NCBI GenBank assembly: GCA_038251135.1
Contig: JBBSBR010000014.1
Location: forward strand, 1 to 27,662
Length of the DNA stretch: 27,662 bases
Reading direction: 5' to 3'
Origin: JBBSBR01 sp038251135
GTDB lineage: Bacteria > Patescibacteriota > Saccharimonadia > UBA4664
Shown: positions 21,721-27,417 of the stretch, piece by piece
How positions within the stretch are numbered: position 1 is the first letter of the stretch
Layout: each line of letters begins with the position of its first letter
Notes under the pieces: generated by a model
Seen by the model: the letters and a program-made list of their open reading frames with translations, nothing else
What the model was told of the DNA's origin: nothing
Database searches by the model: none
Translations under genes and position numbers: made by a program

Positions 21721-21749
21721 TTGACTTCCAGTAATTATTATGCTAATAT
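21721..21749 (+). promoter_or_regulatory. Promoter of the 61-aa membrane protein; decides its start
   Basis: TTGACT (21721-21726) and TAATAT (21744-21749) have a 17-bp spacer. The -10 lies downstream of an in-frame ATG at 21740, so that ATG cannot be on the mRNA. Transcription should begin about 21756 and the first usable ATG is 21773. Confidence 0.6.
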
Positions 21750-21772
21750 ATCCTATTAACGTTGCGCAAAGC

Positions 21773-21958
21773 ATGAAATTGTCACCTTTTACCATCCTCA
21801 TTTCCGTACTCCTTGCCGTCGACATACTTCTGACGGCGATCTTGTCGCTCATTCAACCGGAAATTACATTAGTACGGACTACCCTAAGTACGACCGAACT
21901 AGCCGCTTTGGTTCTCACCATGACGGTTGTGGTGTGGCGCGTTTTTCGTTCGTTCTAA
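21773..21958 (+). CDS. Small two-helix membrane protein, unrecognised
   Basis: 61 aa. The sequence has a hydrophobic segment (about residues 6-26, FTILISVLLAVDILLTAILS), a short polar loop with Glu/Arg/Thr, and a second segment (about 38-56) ending in WRVFRSF. No family is recognised. ATG 21773 is chosen from the promoter at 21721-21749; no clear Shine-Dalgarno site is seen in the leader of about 17 nt. It is monocistronic and converges on the 82-aa membrane gene with only 5 bp between the stops. Confidence 0.6.
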   Translation: MKLSPFTILISVLLAVDILLTAILSLIQPEITLVRTTLSTTELAALVLTMTVVVWRVFRSF

Positions 21959-21963
21959 TTAAG

Positions 21964-22212
21964 CTAAACGGCTAGAAATACACCGTAGCCAATGAGGCCG
22001 AGGAGTGCTGCGATAATCAATATTGCATACTCGATCTTGCGATCGATCGCAAAGTGATCATGCTGCGAAATCAATACGCCGATCACGAGGCCGATCGGGA
22101 AGATCACAATCCCGTTGTACTTGACCCAGATGGTACCCAGTACGAAATAAATCAGTATTTTTAGAAAATAAACGCTGTCGGTTTCTTTGGCGATGGATTT
22201 TTTCTTACTCAT
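21964..22212 (-). CDS. 82-aa membrane protein, unrecognised; intact copy of a duplicated gene
   Basis: A Lys-rich start (MSKKKSIAKE) is followed by two close hydrophobic segments (about residues 15-30 and 34-50, with NGIVIFPIGLVIGVLISQH), a polar stretch with His/Asp/Lys, and a third segment (about 61-82) ending GLIGYGVFLAV. No family is recognised. A decayed copy of this gene, including about 20 bp of upstream sequence, lies at 24029-24305, which shows that the gene is real and was duplicated. GAGG-like bases directly precede the ATG, and a TTTAAT 6 nt before it could be a -10. Confidence 0.65.
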   Translation of the reverse strand: MSKKKSIAKETDSVYFLKILIYFVLGTIWVKYNGIVIFPIGLVIGVLISQHDHFAIDRKIEYAILIIAALLGLIGYGVFLAV

Positions 22213-22236
22213 GCCTCTATTAAAGCATAAGCATGA

Positions 22237-22878
22237 TTAAAGGTCTAATTCTAGAAGTCCCGGTCGATGTGCGTTTCCCAGCCAGGCTACTACCTCTCTT
22301 GTACCAGGCAACAGTTCTGCCGCATCTATATCTTCGATCTTCGACCATAAACTAAAACCCGTTAGACCGTCAGAGCCATGGTTTCCCGATAGATCTAATG
22401 CTTGAAATACCTGAATCAATAAATGGTCGGTCGTGGTTCGAAGCGAGACGACACCCACGAAGACAAACTCCGCTTGGTATCCCGACTTATAGCGGAGCTG
22501 TTCCGCCGCGGCCTCGCTAGAGCTCATTCCGGCAAATTGTCGCCCGAACGGCAGACTCACCATTCCCCTGTACGGATGCCGACGCCAGCGAAACAGTAGG
22601 TGTTCACCGCCCTCGTTCGCTGCCACTATCATCACTACCACTCTCGGTGGGGTTTTGCGATTCATAGCCTTGCCTTGGCTTAGGTCGGCCACAAATTGGC
22701 TCCCTCTCGGTGTCAAAGCGTACCCCTCACCGGAACGCACGATAAGACCCTGCTTCTCAAGTTCACGCCCGTGATACTGGAATAAATTACCCTCGACCGT
22801 CTCGGGTTTGAGCTCGGTATAGCGGCGCGTATCGTTGAAGGCGAGCTCTTTGAGGATGTGACGCTGTATCCAATGCAT
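22237..22878 (-). CDS. Winged-helix protein with a degenerate Nudix domain
   Basis: 213 aa from ATG 22878. Residues 1-70 read as a winged helix (MHWIQRHILKEL, then TRRYTELKPETVEGNLFQYH, REL-EKQGLI, YALTPRGSQFV). Residues 78-213 resemble a Nudix fold (VVVMIVAANEGGEHLLFRWR, SLPFGRQFAG). The Nudix box (112-134) should read G-x5-E-x7-REUxEExGU but the final catalytic part reads EQLRYKSGY, so the metal-binding Glu residues are lost and hydrolysis is unlikely. A ligand-sensing transcription regulator is a reasonable inference, with domain order opposite to NrtR. Upstream in-frame TTG (22911) and ATG (22896) are alternatives. I prefer 22878 because a -10-like TATGCT lies 6 nt before it. Confidence 0.7.
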   Translation of the reverse strand: MHWIQRHILKELAFNDTRRYTELKPETVEGNLFQYHGRELEKQGLIVRSGEGYALTPRGSQFVADLSQGKAMNRKTPPRVVVMIVAANEGGEHLLFRWRRHPYRGMVSLPFGRQFAGMSSSEAAAEQLRYKSGYQAEFVFVGVVSLRTTTDHLLIQVFQALDLSGNHGSDGLTGFSLWSKIEDIDAAELLPGTREVVAWLGNAHRPGLLELDL

Positions 22879-22884
22879 GGGGCA

Positions 22885-22912
22885 AGCATACTGCATATCG
22901 AGTTGCTGCAAA
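22885..22912 (-). promoter_or_regulatory. Possible leaderless promoter for the Nudix-like gene
   Basis: TATGCT (22885-22890) stands 6 nt before ATG 22878, with TTTGCA (22907-22912) 16 bp further upstream as a weak -35. The arrangement equals that of the channel gene at 6221. No Shine-Dalgarno sequence precedes this ATG. Confidence 0.4.
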
Positions 22913-22989
22913 ATGATTTGCTATGGTCTTGCGTTCACACAGACTACGCTGGAGTTGTTGCACCTTCACATCTCACCCAAGGAGCCTCG

Positions 22990-23124
22990 ATGAAGATTCT
23001 AAATGGTGTCCACCGGATCGCAGTTGATCCTGACGCACTTGAGGTCGAGGTAGCCGCTAAGCACGTCTCGGCATGGAATAACCTCTCGCTCAGTGCTACG
23101 CACACTTCAGCGTCGACTCGTTGA
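22990..23124 (+). CDS. 44-aa peptide, unrecognised
   Basis: ATG 22990 has an excellent AAGGAG site (22979-22984) 5 nt upstream. The product starts MKILNGVHRIAVDPDALEVE and ends in a Ser/Thr/Ala-rich stretch; it has no cysteines and no membrane segment. It lies 42 nt before the exonuclease gene on the same strand. A larger frame from 22858 would overlap the start of the divergent Nudix-like gene and is not supported. It may be a leader peptide, a partner of the exonuclease, or spurious. Confidence 0.5.
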   Translation: MKILNGVHRIAVDPDALEVEVAAKHVSAWNNLSLSATHTSASTR

Positions 23125-23166
23125 GGCATCCGCAGGCGCTCACCGAATCTCAGAAATGGAGTCGGA

Positions 23167-23757
23167 ATGACCACTGAATGTTTCGTTAGCGTCGATATTG
23201 AGGCTGATGGCCCGATTCCCGGCGACTATTCGATGCTCTCCATGGGAGCAAGCTTGGTGGCTCGGCCTCAGGGCAAGTTCTATGCGGAGCTCAGACCCAT
23301 CTGTGAACGTTTCGACCCTGAGTCGTTGGCCGTCAGTAACCTTGATCGGGACCAGCTTAAACTGACAGGCACCGATCCTTTCGCAGCTATGCGGAGTCTC
23401 GAGTCTTGGCTGGTGGGTGCCTGTGGTGGCAATCAGCCCATCTTTATCGGTAATAATGCCCCGTTCGACTGGATGTTTGTCTGCTGGTATTTCTGGCACT
23501 TTCTTGGCCGGAACCCATTTGGATACGACGCTCTCGATATCCCATCCTACGCGATGGGGGCGCTCGATCTCACTTGGGAAGAATCGGGCCTCAAGCGCCT
23601 GCCGCAAAACCTAGCGATGGCCGGCCTCTCGCACAACGCCTTAGCAGACGCCGTGGATCAAGCTGAGGTCTTTGAGAAGCTCCGGGTATGGCGCTCCCGG
23701 CACGCTGCGCAAGTACGCACATGGGCTACGCCCCGCGACGTGCTGGATATGGACTAG
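23167..23757 (+). CDS. DEDDh-type 3'-5' exonuclease (DnaQ/RNase T-like)
   Basis: 196 aa. The three exonuclease motifs are complete: Exo I FVSVDIEADGP with Asp10 and Glu12, Exo II FIGNNAPFDWMF with Asp101, and Exo III LSHNALADAVDQA with His156 and Asp161 (HxxxxD). This predicts a two-metal 3'-5' nuclease acting on RNA or DNA; substrate cannot be told. It is a single domain with no polymerase or GIY-YIG partner. The length and LGRNPFGYDALDIPSYAMG resemble stand-alone exoribonuclease-like proteins. A GGAG site precedes ATG 23167. The stop is 2 nt before the next gene. Confidence 0.82.
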   Translation: MTTECFVSVDIEADGPIPGDYSMLSMGASLVARPQGKFYAELRPICERFDPESLAVSNLDRDQLKLTGTDPFAAMRSLESWLVGACGGNQPIFIGNNAPFDWMFVCWYFWHFLGRNPFGYDALDIPSYAMGALDLTWEESGLKRLPQNLAMAGLSHNALADAVDQAEVFEKLRVWRSRHAAQVRTWATPRDVLDMD

Positions 23758-23759
23758 CG

Positions 23760-24005
23760 ATGGCTTCGCACTTTGAACGCTCCGGGGTCGAGTTGGCGCT
23801 CATCAGCGCCCTGAGGCCAACTCTAGAAGTCGAGATCAAGCGCCTTGGCTACATAAAGGCTGCACATCGCCTTGAACTGGCAAGTATGGGGGTCAAATCG
23901 CTTATCTGGCATAATACGTGGTCAATCGAACGATCGTTACGGGTACTTGAGATGATTGGACTCCCGGTGAAGACCACACTCCGGGACGCTATCGAAACTA
24001 TCTAG
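23760..24005 (+). CDS. 81-aa small HTH-like protein
   Basis: MASHFERSGVELALISALRP is followed by EVEIKRLGYIKAAHRLELAS, MGVKSLIWHNTW and SIERSLRVLEMIGLPV. The spacing of Ala-Ala-x-x-Leu, a turn, a Trp-containing second helix and Ser-Ile-Glu-Arg-x-Leu-x-x-Leu resembles the Cro/C1-type helix-turn-helix, but this is by eye and weak. It starts 2 nt after the exonuclease stop, so the two are co-translated, and ends just before the terminator at 24008-24033. A longer frame beginning inside the exonuclease gene is rejected. A nucleic-acid-binding partner of the exonuclease is an inference. Confidence 0.6.
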   Translation: MASHFERSGVELALISALRPTLEVEIKRLGYIKAAHRLELASMGVKSLIWHNTWSIERSLRVLEMIGLPVKTTLRDAIETI

Positions 24006-24007
24006 CT

Positions 24008-24033
24008 TATAACCCTCCATCCGGAGGGTTATA
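24008..24033. terminator. Terminator after the exonuclease/HTH operon
   Basis: TATAACCCTCC (24008-24018) pairs perfectly with GGAGGGTTATA (24023-24033) around a 4-nt loop ATCC, followed on the plus strand by TCTTAAT. It lies 2 nt after the stop at 24005 and also overlaps the last codon of the decayed minus-strand gene at 24029. Confidence 0.7.
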
Positions 24034-24289
24034 TCTTAATCAGTTTGGCAATCAAACAATTCGCCCCATAGTTCATCGGGTAGGAACCCCAGGGGTGTTC
24101 GAGGCCCGCTTCCCACTTGGCATCCTTGCCATAGCCGATGAGTCCAGGCAATGCTGCGAAATAAAGCCGCCGATCAAATGGCCAATCGGGAAGATCACTA
24201 TCCGTTGTACTTGACCCAGAACGAACCAGATCAGAATTTTAGGAAATAACCACCGTCGATTTCTTTGACGGTGGTTATTTCTTGCTCAT
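24029..24289 (-). pseudogene. Chimeric pseudogene: 82-aa membrane protein 5' part fused to the rarA 3' end
   Basis: From ATG 24289 the frame reads MSKK then stop, instead of MSKKKSIAKE of the intact gene at 22212. Beyond it, KILIWFVLG, RIVIFPIGHLIGGFISQH and GLIGYG-like codons still match the intact copy, with an 11-nt deletion between two CTGGGT repeats, two single-base losses, and loss of the segment after SQH. At the Ile-Gly-Tyr-Gly codons (about 24135) the sequence switches to the RarA C-terminus: IGYGKDAKWEAGLEHPWG against RarA IGYGKGTKWEPGFEHPEG, ending at TAA 24029. This is a dead gene made by duplication, recombination at shared codons, and decay. Confidence 0.8.
24243..24281. repeat. 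Perfect 15-bp palindrome inside the pseudogene
   Basis: GAAATAACCACCGTC (24243-24257) pairs perfectly with 24267-24281 around a 9-nt loop. The homologous stretch of the intact gene (about 22160-22205) is only a partial palindrome. The stop codon that kills the pseudogene (fifth codon) lies within the right arm. It could act as a terminator-like hairpin, but I see it mainly as a mutational scar. Confidence 0.7.
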
Positions 24290-24331
24290 GCCTCTATTAA
24301 GGCATAAGCAAATTATTATGGTTAATCGGGC

Positions 24332-24360
24332 TTGCGGCGTCCAAGCAGAAGCGGTATGTT
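24332..24360 (+). promoter_or_regulatory. Possible promoter of the 134-aa gene
   Basis: TTGCGG (24332-24337) and TATGTT (24355-24360) with a 17-bp spacer, about 54 bp before ATG 24414. Both boxes are moderate matches. A start near 24367 excludes the longer upstream frame. Confidence 0.35.
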
Positions 24361-24413
24361 GGATTCAACGACCGCGCACCTTGATCCCAAATCCCAATAG
24401 TTCGGAGGCAGTT

Positions 24414-24818
24414 ATGACGCCGATTAATCATGATCGCATACCGCTCGACCGAGACTTGGTCAACCGATACGATAACGGAGTTCGGGCGATGCACCAAATC
24501 GGTGCCCGTCTCTACTCCCTGCCGATCCTGCAAGCACTAGTGAAGATGGCCGACAATGGCCGAGTTCCAGAAGGTCTTGACAGCCCCGCCGGTCACTATG
24601 CCGAGCGGGAGATTCGCCAATTCATGGATACTGACACCATCAATATGCCGGGGCACGATGAGGCGCGGCAGAGGGCGCTGACCATGTTGATGCAGCGTGG
24701 CTTCGTCAGAAGGGTGATTGCCATCGACCGTGCAACCCCGGTACCTCATTACACCGCGACCGCGGCTGGCCGCGAGCACCTGTTCCTCGAGTTTTCGCTT
24801 CGCAGCGTCAGCGCCTAA
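24414..24818 (+). CDS. 134-aa protein with a possible winged-helix C-terminus, unrecognised
   Basis: ATG 24414 has a GGAGG site (24404-24408). The N-terminal half is mixed polar (MTPINHDRIPLDRDLVNRYD). A helical middle GARLYSLPILQALVKMADNG is followed by ARQRALTMLMQRGFVRRVIA and VPHYTATAAGREHLFLEF, which reads like the recognition helix and wing of MarR/PadR-type proteins (Leu-x-x-Arg-Gly-Phe-Val, then Tyr-x-x-Thr-x-x-Gly). This is a by-eye resemblance only. It is monocistronic with a terminator at 24818-24844. Confidence 0.6.
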   Translation: MTPINHDRIPLDRDLVNRYDNGVRAMHQIGARLYSLPILQALVKMADNGRVPEGLDSPAGHYAEREIRQFMDTDTINMPGHDEARQRALTMLMQRGFVRRVIAIDRATPVPHYTATAAGREHLFLEFSLRSVSA

Positions 24819-24844
24819 GCCCGTTTGTTTTAAGCAAGCGGGCT
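24818..24844 (+). terminator. Terminator after the 134-aa gene
   Basis: AGCCCGTTTG (24818-24827) pairs with CAAGCGGGCT (24835-24844) with one G-U wobble and a 7-nt loop, followed by ATTATATTC on the plus strand. The stem begins at the last base of the stop codon. It also separates this gene from the convergent rarA ending at 24880. Confidence 0.65.
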
Positions 24845-24879
24845 ATTATATTCACAAATGATGATGAGCGCTTAACAGT

Positions 24880-26076
24880 CTATTCGATCGGCCGATAAAA
24901 CCGTTCGCCCTTGAGCTCTTCCGGCATAAAACCCTCGGGGTGCTCAAAACCGGGCTCCCATTTGGTGCCTTTGCCGTAACCGATCTCCTTCATGAGATTG
25001 GTGGGAGCATTACGCAAATGCAGAGGTACTTCAGCGCTAGGGTGCTCACTGACTGCAGTCTGTGCTCGAGCAATGGCATCGTAGGCATCGCGATTCTTAG
25101 GCGCCTTAGCCAGCGCGATGGTTACTTGAGACAAGATTATTCGACCCTCCGGCAACCCTATCCGCTCGATAGCACTGAAGGTACTCACGGCTAGGGTGAG
25201 AGCCGAATTATTGGCGAGCCCAATGTCCTCCGATGCAAAAATCACGAGCCTTCGGGCGATGAACTTCGGATCTTCGCCGCCGTCCAGCATACGAGCCAGA
25301 TAGAACAATGCCGCATCGACCGCTCCGCCGCGGAGCGACTTAATGTAGGCCGAGATCACGTTGTAGTGGTATTCCCCGCCTTTGTCGTACTTGCTGCCTT
25401 TGTGCTGCATAGCCTGCTTGATGACTTCAGGGGTAATCTTTTTATTTAACCCGGCAGCCGTCTCGAGCCCGCCCAACGCCATACGGGCATCACCGGCGGC
25501 CAGTTGAGCCAACAAACTCTTGGCTTCGTCGGTGATAGTCACGCCTTCCAGTTCAGCTAATCCGCGGTCAATAATGGCCTCAACTTGCCCGACGGTCAAT
25601 GCTTCGAGTACGACTACGCGCGACCGCGACAGTAGCGGCCCTATCACCTCAAACGACGGGTTCTCGGTCGTAGCGCCAATCAAGATGATCGTTCCATCTT
25701 CCACATGCGGCAAAAAGGCATCCTGCTGGGCCTTATTGAAGCGGTGAATCTCATCCACGAAAAGCAGGGTGCTCCCGCCAGCCTTTTGGCGGTCTTTGGC
25801 ACGGGCAATTACCTGCTTAACATCGGGCAAACCACTAGTGACGGCCGAAATCTCTTCGAAGGCCGCGCCGGTATTCTGCGCGATGATCCGTGCCAACGTC
25901 GTCTTGCCCGTCCCGGGCGGCCCCCACAGGATCATAGAACTGGCTTTGCCCTGTTCTACCAGCGTGCGCAAGAACTGCCCCTCGCCGACTACCTGAAGTT
26001 GCCCTACAACCTCGTCGATGGTTGCAGGACGCACTCGGTCGGCTAACGGTCGGTTGGATTCCGAAAATAGATTCAT
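24880..26076 (-). CDS. rarA: Replication-associated recombination protein A (RarA/MgsA), AAA+ ATPase
   Basis: 398 aa. The start MNLFSESNRPLADRVRPATI and VVGQLQVVGEGQFL are typical. Walker A is GPPGTGKTTLARIIA (about residues 52-66) and Walker B is TLLFVDEIHRFNKAQQDAFL. The sensor region IILIGATTENPSFEV is followed by a C-terminal tetramerisation domain with SAYIKSLRGGAVDAALFYLA, LARMLDGGEDPKFIARRLV and IGYGKGTKWEPGFEHPEG. RarA (the MgsA/WRNIP1 family) acts at stalled replication forks. It is monocistronic; a perfect TATAAT lies 9 nt upstream of the ATG. Its 3' end is echoed in the pseudogene at 24029-24135. Confidence 0.95.
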   Translation of the reverse strand: MNLFSESNRPLADRVRPATIDEVVGQLQVVGEGQFLRTLVEQGKASSMILWGPPGTGKTTLARIIAQNTGAAFEEISAVTSGLPDVKQVIARAKDRQKAGGSTLLFVDEIHRFNKAQQDAFLPHVEDGTIILIGATTENPSFEVIGPLLSRSRVVVLEALTVGQVEAIIDRGLAELEGVTITDEAKSLLAQLAAGDARMALGGLETAAGLNKKITPEVIKQAMQHKGSKYDKGGEYHYNVISAYIKSLRGGAVDAALFYLARMLDGGEDPKFIARRLVIFASEDIGLANNSALTLAVSTFSAIERIGLPEGRIILSQVTIALAKAPKNRDAYDAIARAQTAVSEHPSAEVPLHLRNAPTNLMKEIGYGKGTKWEPGFEHPEGFMPEELKGERFYRPIE

Positions 26077-26085
26077 ATATATCTG

Positions 26086-26091
26086 ATTATA
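26086..26091 (-). promoter_or_regulatory. -10 box of rarA
   Basis: TATAAT on the minus strand, 9 nt before ATG 26076. Transcription should start within about 2-3 nt of the ATG, so the message would have almost no leader and no ribosome binding site. No convincing -35 is present at 16-18 bp. Confidence 0.5.
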
Positions 26092-26136
26092 GCCTACACA
26101 GAAACGCCGTCGACTCCGGCACTTTGACTCTGGGTG

Positions 26137-26142
26137 TATAAT
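26137..26142 (+). promoter_or_regulatory. -10 box for the 110-aa gene
   Basis: A perfect TATAAT on the plus strand without a clear -35 (CTCCGG at 17 bp). It excludes the ATG at 26147 as a start and gives a leader of about 60 nt with the GGGAGG site of the gene starting at 26210. It is 45 bp from the opposed rarA -10. Confidence 0.5.
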
Positions 26143-26209
26143 ATCTATGTTTCTGCCCGTAAATAACGAGGTCGAGAAGTACCTTGGCCGACCCGGAAGG
26201 GAGGCTCCG

Positions 26210-26542
26210 ATGAGCGGCTATGACTACGCGCTCGATCAGCTGATCACGACTGCGGCACGAATTCTCTCGGTTCGCGGCATGCGGCACCAGAGCGTCTACG
26301 GAGTCGGCGAAAACGACCTCCAACATGCTCTCTGGCTCGTGTCGTCAACGCCCGATCTTGGCGAGCAAATCTCAAAACGTCTACTGAATCTGCCGAATAA
26401 CGGCCTACGGGCAGACCCCGATTACGTACCGATCGACCCCGATCGCAGCGTCAGGCTTGGCGGCTTCAACCGCTATCTCTCCGGGATACCCTTGGATTTT
26501 GCTTGGTGGACCAATGACCCGCATAATATTCTCGCTTGGTAA
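26210..26542 (+). CDS. 110-aa protein, unrecognised
   Basis: ATG 26210 follows a GGGAGG site by 7 nt. The protein starts MSGYDYALDQLITTAARILS and continues RGMRHQSVYGVGENDLQHAL, then a Pro/Asp-rich middle and GGFNRYLSGIPLDFAWWTND near the end. It is soluble and rich in Asn, Asp and Trp near the C-terminus, with no Cys. I recognise no family. It is monocistronic and divergent from rarA. Confidence 0.6.
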   Translation: MSGYDYALDQLITTAARILSVRGMRHQSVYGVGENDLQHALWLVSSTPDLGEQISKRLLNLPNNGLRADPDYVPIDPDRSVRLGGFNRYLSGIPLDFAWWTNDPHNILAW

Positions 26543-26616
26543 ATATCATTCGGGATAGATAGCTGAGCACATCTGTTGGCGGCAATTTTTTCGCTTGTTA
26601 TAAGCGTTTGTCATAC

Positions 26617-26644
26617 TTGACAAATATATCCTGTCTGCTAACAT
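26617..26644 (+). promoter_or_regulatory. Promoter of the 123-aa gene
   Basis: A perfect TTGACA (26617-26622) and TAACAT (26639-26644) have a 16-bp spacer. Transcription would begin near 26651, giving a leader of about 48 nt that carries the AGGAGG site. A short inverted repeat CGCTT/AAGCG precedes it at about 26591-26606. Confidence 0.55.
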
Positions 26645-26698
26645 TTGTACTTATACCATCAGATTGATGGTCGTGGGTTTGAGCAGAAGGAGGTTTAA

Positions 26699-27070
26699 GT
26701 GTCGCAACCCGCAGCGGGAAATGCACCCTCTCCGCACAATGTGGCAATCGACTACCTGGTGGCGTTCATTACCTCGGGAAATTCCGATGTCTCCCCGCCC
26801 ATGGACGATCGAGTTTCGATCAGCATGGCTCTCAGTAAGATGATCCTGGGATACCCGGGAAGGAAAATGGACCTGGAGACCATTCGGCAGCGTGTTCAGG
26901 TGAGAGAACCAGAAACCGCTATCCGTTACCACTTCGTTAGTAAGTCGCCTCATGATCGCAGCAGACTGCTGGGGCTTAAGATCGACCGGGACCGCTACAC
27001 CCAGTTCCTACCGCTTCACGCGAACGGACACCTCAGCCTCGTATCGCCCAGGATCCCGATTCCCCGCTAG
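26699..27070 (+). CDS. 123-aa protein, unrecognised
   Basis: The start is GTG with a strong AAGGAGG site about 6 nt upstream. The N-terminal region (MSQPAAGNAPSPHNVAIDYL) is Pro/Ala-rich, the middle VSISMALSKMILGYPGRKMD and LETIRQRVQVREPETAIRYH looks helical, and the end is basic with a Pro-rich terminus (PRIPIPR). No membrane segment or cysteine. I do not recognise it. It is monocistronic with its own promoter and the terminator at 27090-27111. Confidence 0.6.
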   Translation: MSQPAAGNAPSPHNVAIDYLVAFITSGNSDVSPPMDDRVSISMALSKMILGYPGRKMDLETIRQRVQVREPETAIRYHFVSKSPHDRSRLLGLKIDRDRYTQFLPLHANGHLSLVSPRIPIPR

Positions 27071-27089
27071 CCACTTGCTCACATCCGCC

Positions 27090-27111
27090 AAACCCCCGGA
27101 AACGGGGGTTT
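27090..27111. terminator. Bidirectional terminator with GAAA tetraloop
   Basis: AAACCCCCG (27090-27098) pairs with CGGGGGTTT (27103-27111) around a GAAA loop. It lies between two convergent genes, ending at 27070 (plus) and 27136 (minus). The A3/T3 runs and C5/G5 core match the style of the other stem-loops at 703-740 and 2336-2365. Confidence 0.85.
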
Positions 27112-27135
27112 CAACTTGTTCAGGGTATAGTTCGC

Positions 27136-27417
27136 TTAGAAAAGCGTCGTTTGAGGAAACTCCTCCAGGGCACCGATTGCAGCGGCAACGGTCTTTTCAT
27201 CGGCCAGAACTTCGATCACCTTGTATTTAGACTGCAAACCATTCACCACCCTTATCGTACTTTTGGGCACGCTCAACCGCTTGGCAATGTATTTTTCGAG
27301 ATAATCATTGGCCTCACCGTCTTTCGGTACACCCCGAATGTAGGCTACCAGTCCAGACTGATCATGCCACAGGGCATCGGTCCGCTGGGAAGCCTTGACG
27401 CGAACATGAAATATCAC
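27136..27417 (-). CDS. YggU/DUF167 family protein
   Basis: 93 aa. VRVKASQRTDAL at the start, VPKDGEANDYLEKYIAKRLS in the middle and STIRVVNGLQSKYKVIEVLA match the DUF167 (UPF0235, YggU) family, whose role is unknown; it often lies in compact operons. The Asp-Gly-x-Ala-Asn motif and a Ser/Lys-rich loop are in the expected places. The start overlaps the stop of the upstream YbjQ-like gene by 4 nt (27414-27417). Confidence 0.85.
   Translation of the reverse strand: MIFHVRVKASQRTDALWHDQSGLVAYIRGVPKDGEANDYLEKYIAKRLSVPKSTIRVVNGLQSKYKVIEVLADEKTVAAAIGALEEFPQTTLF

Noticed and set aside
22858..23124. 88-codon plus-strand frame starting at 22858
   Set aside because: It begins inside the divergent Nudix-like gene. 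Only the ATG at 22990 has a ribosome binding site.
21964..24305. Mobile element flanked by direct repeats
   Set aside because: There is no transposase, integrase or terminal inverted repeat. The repeats are two copies of a gene, so I report duplication and not an insertion sequence.
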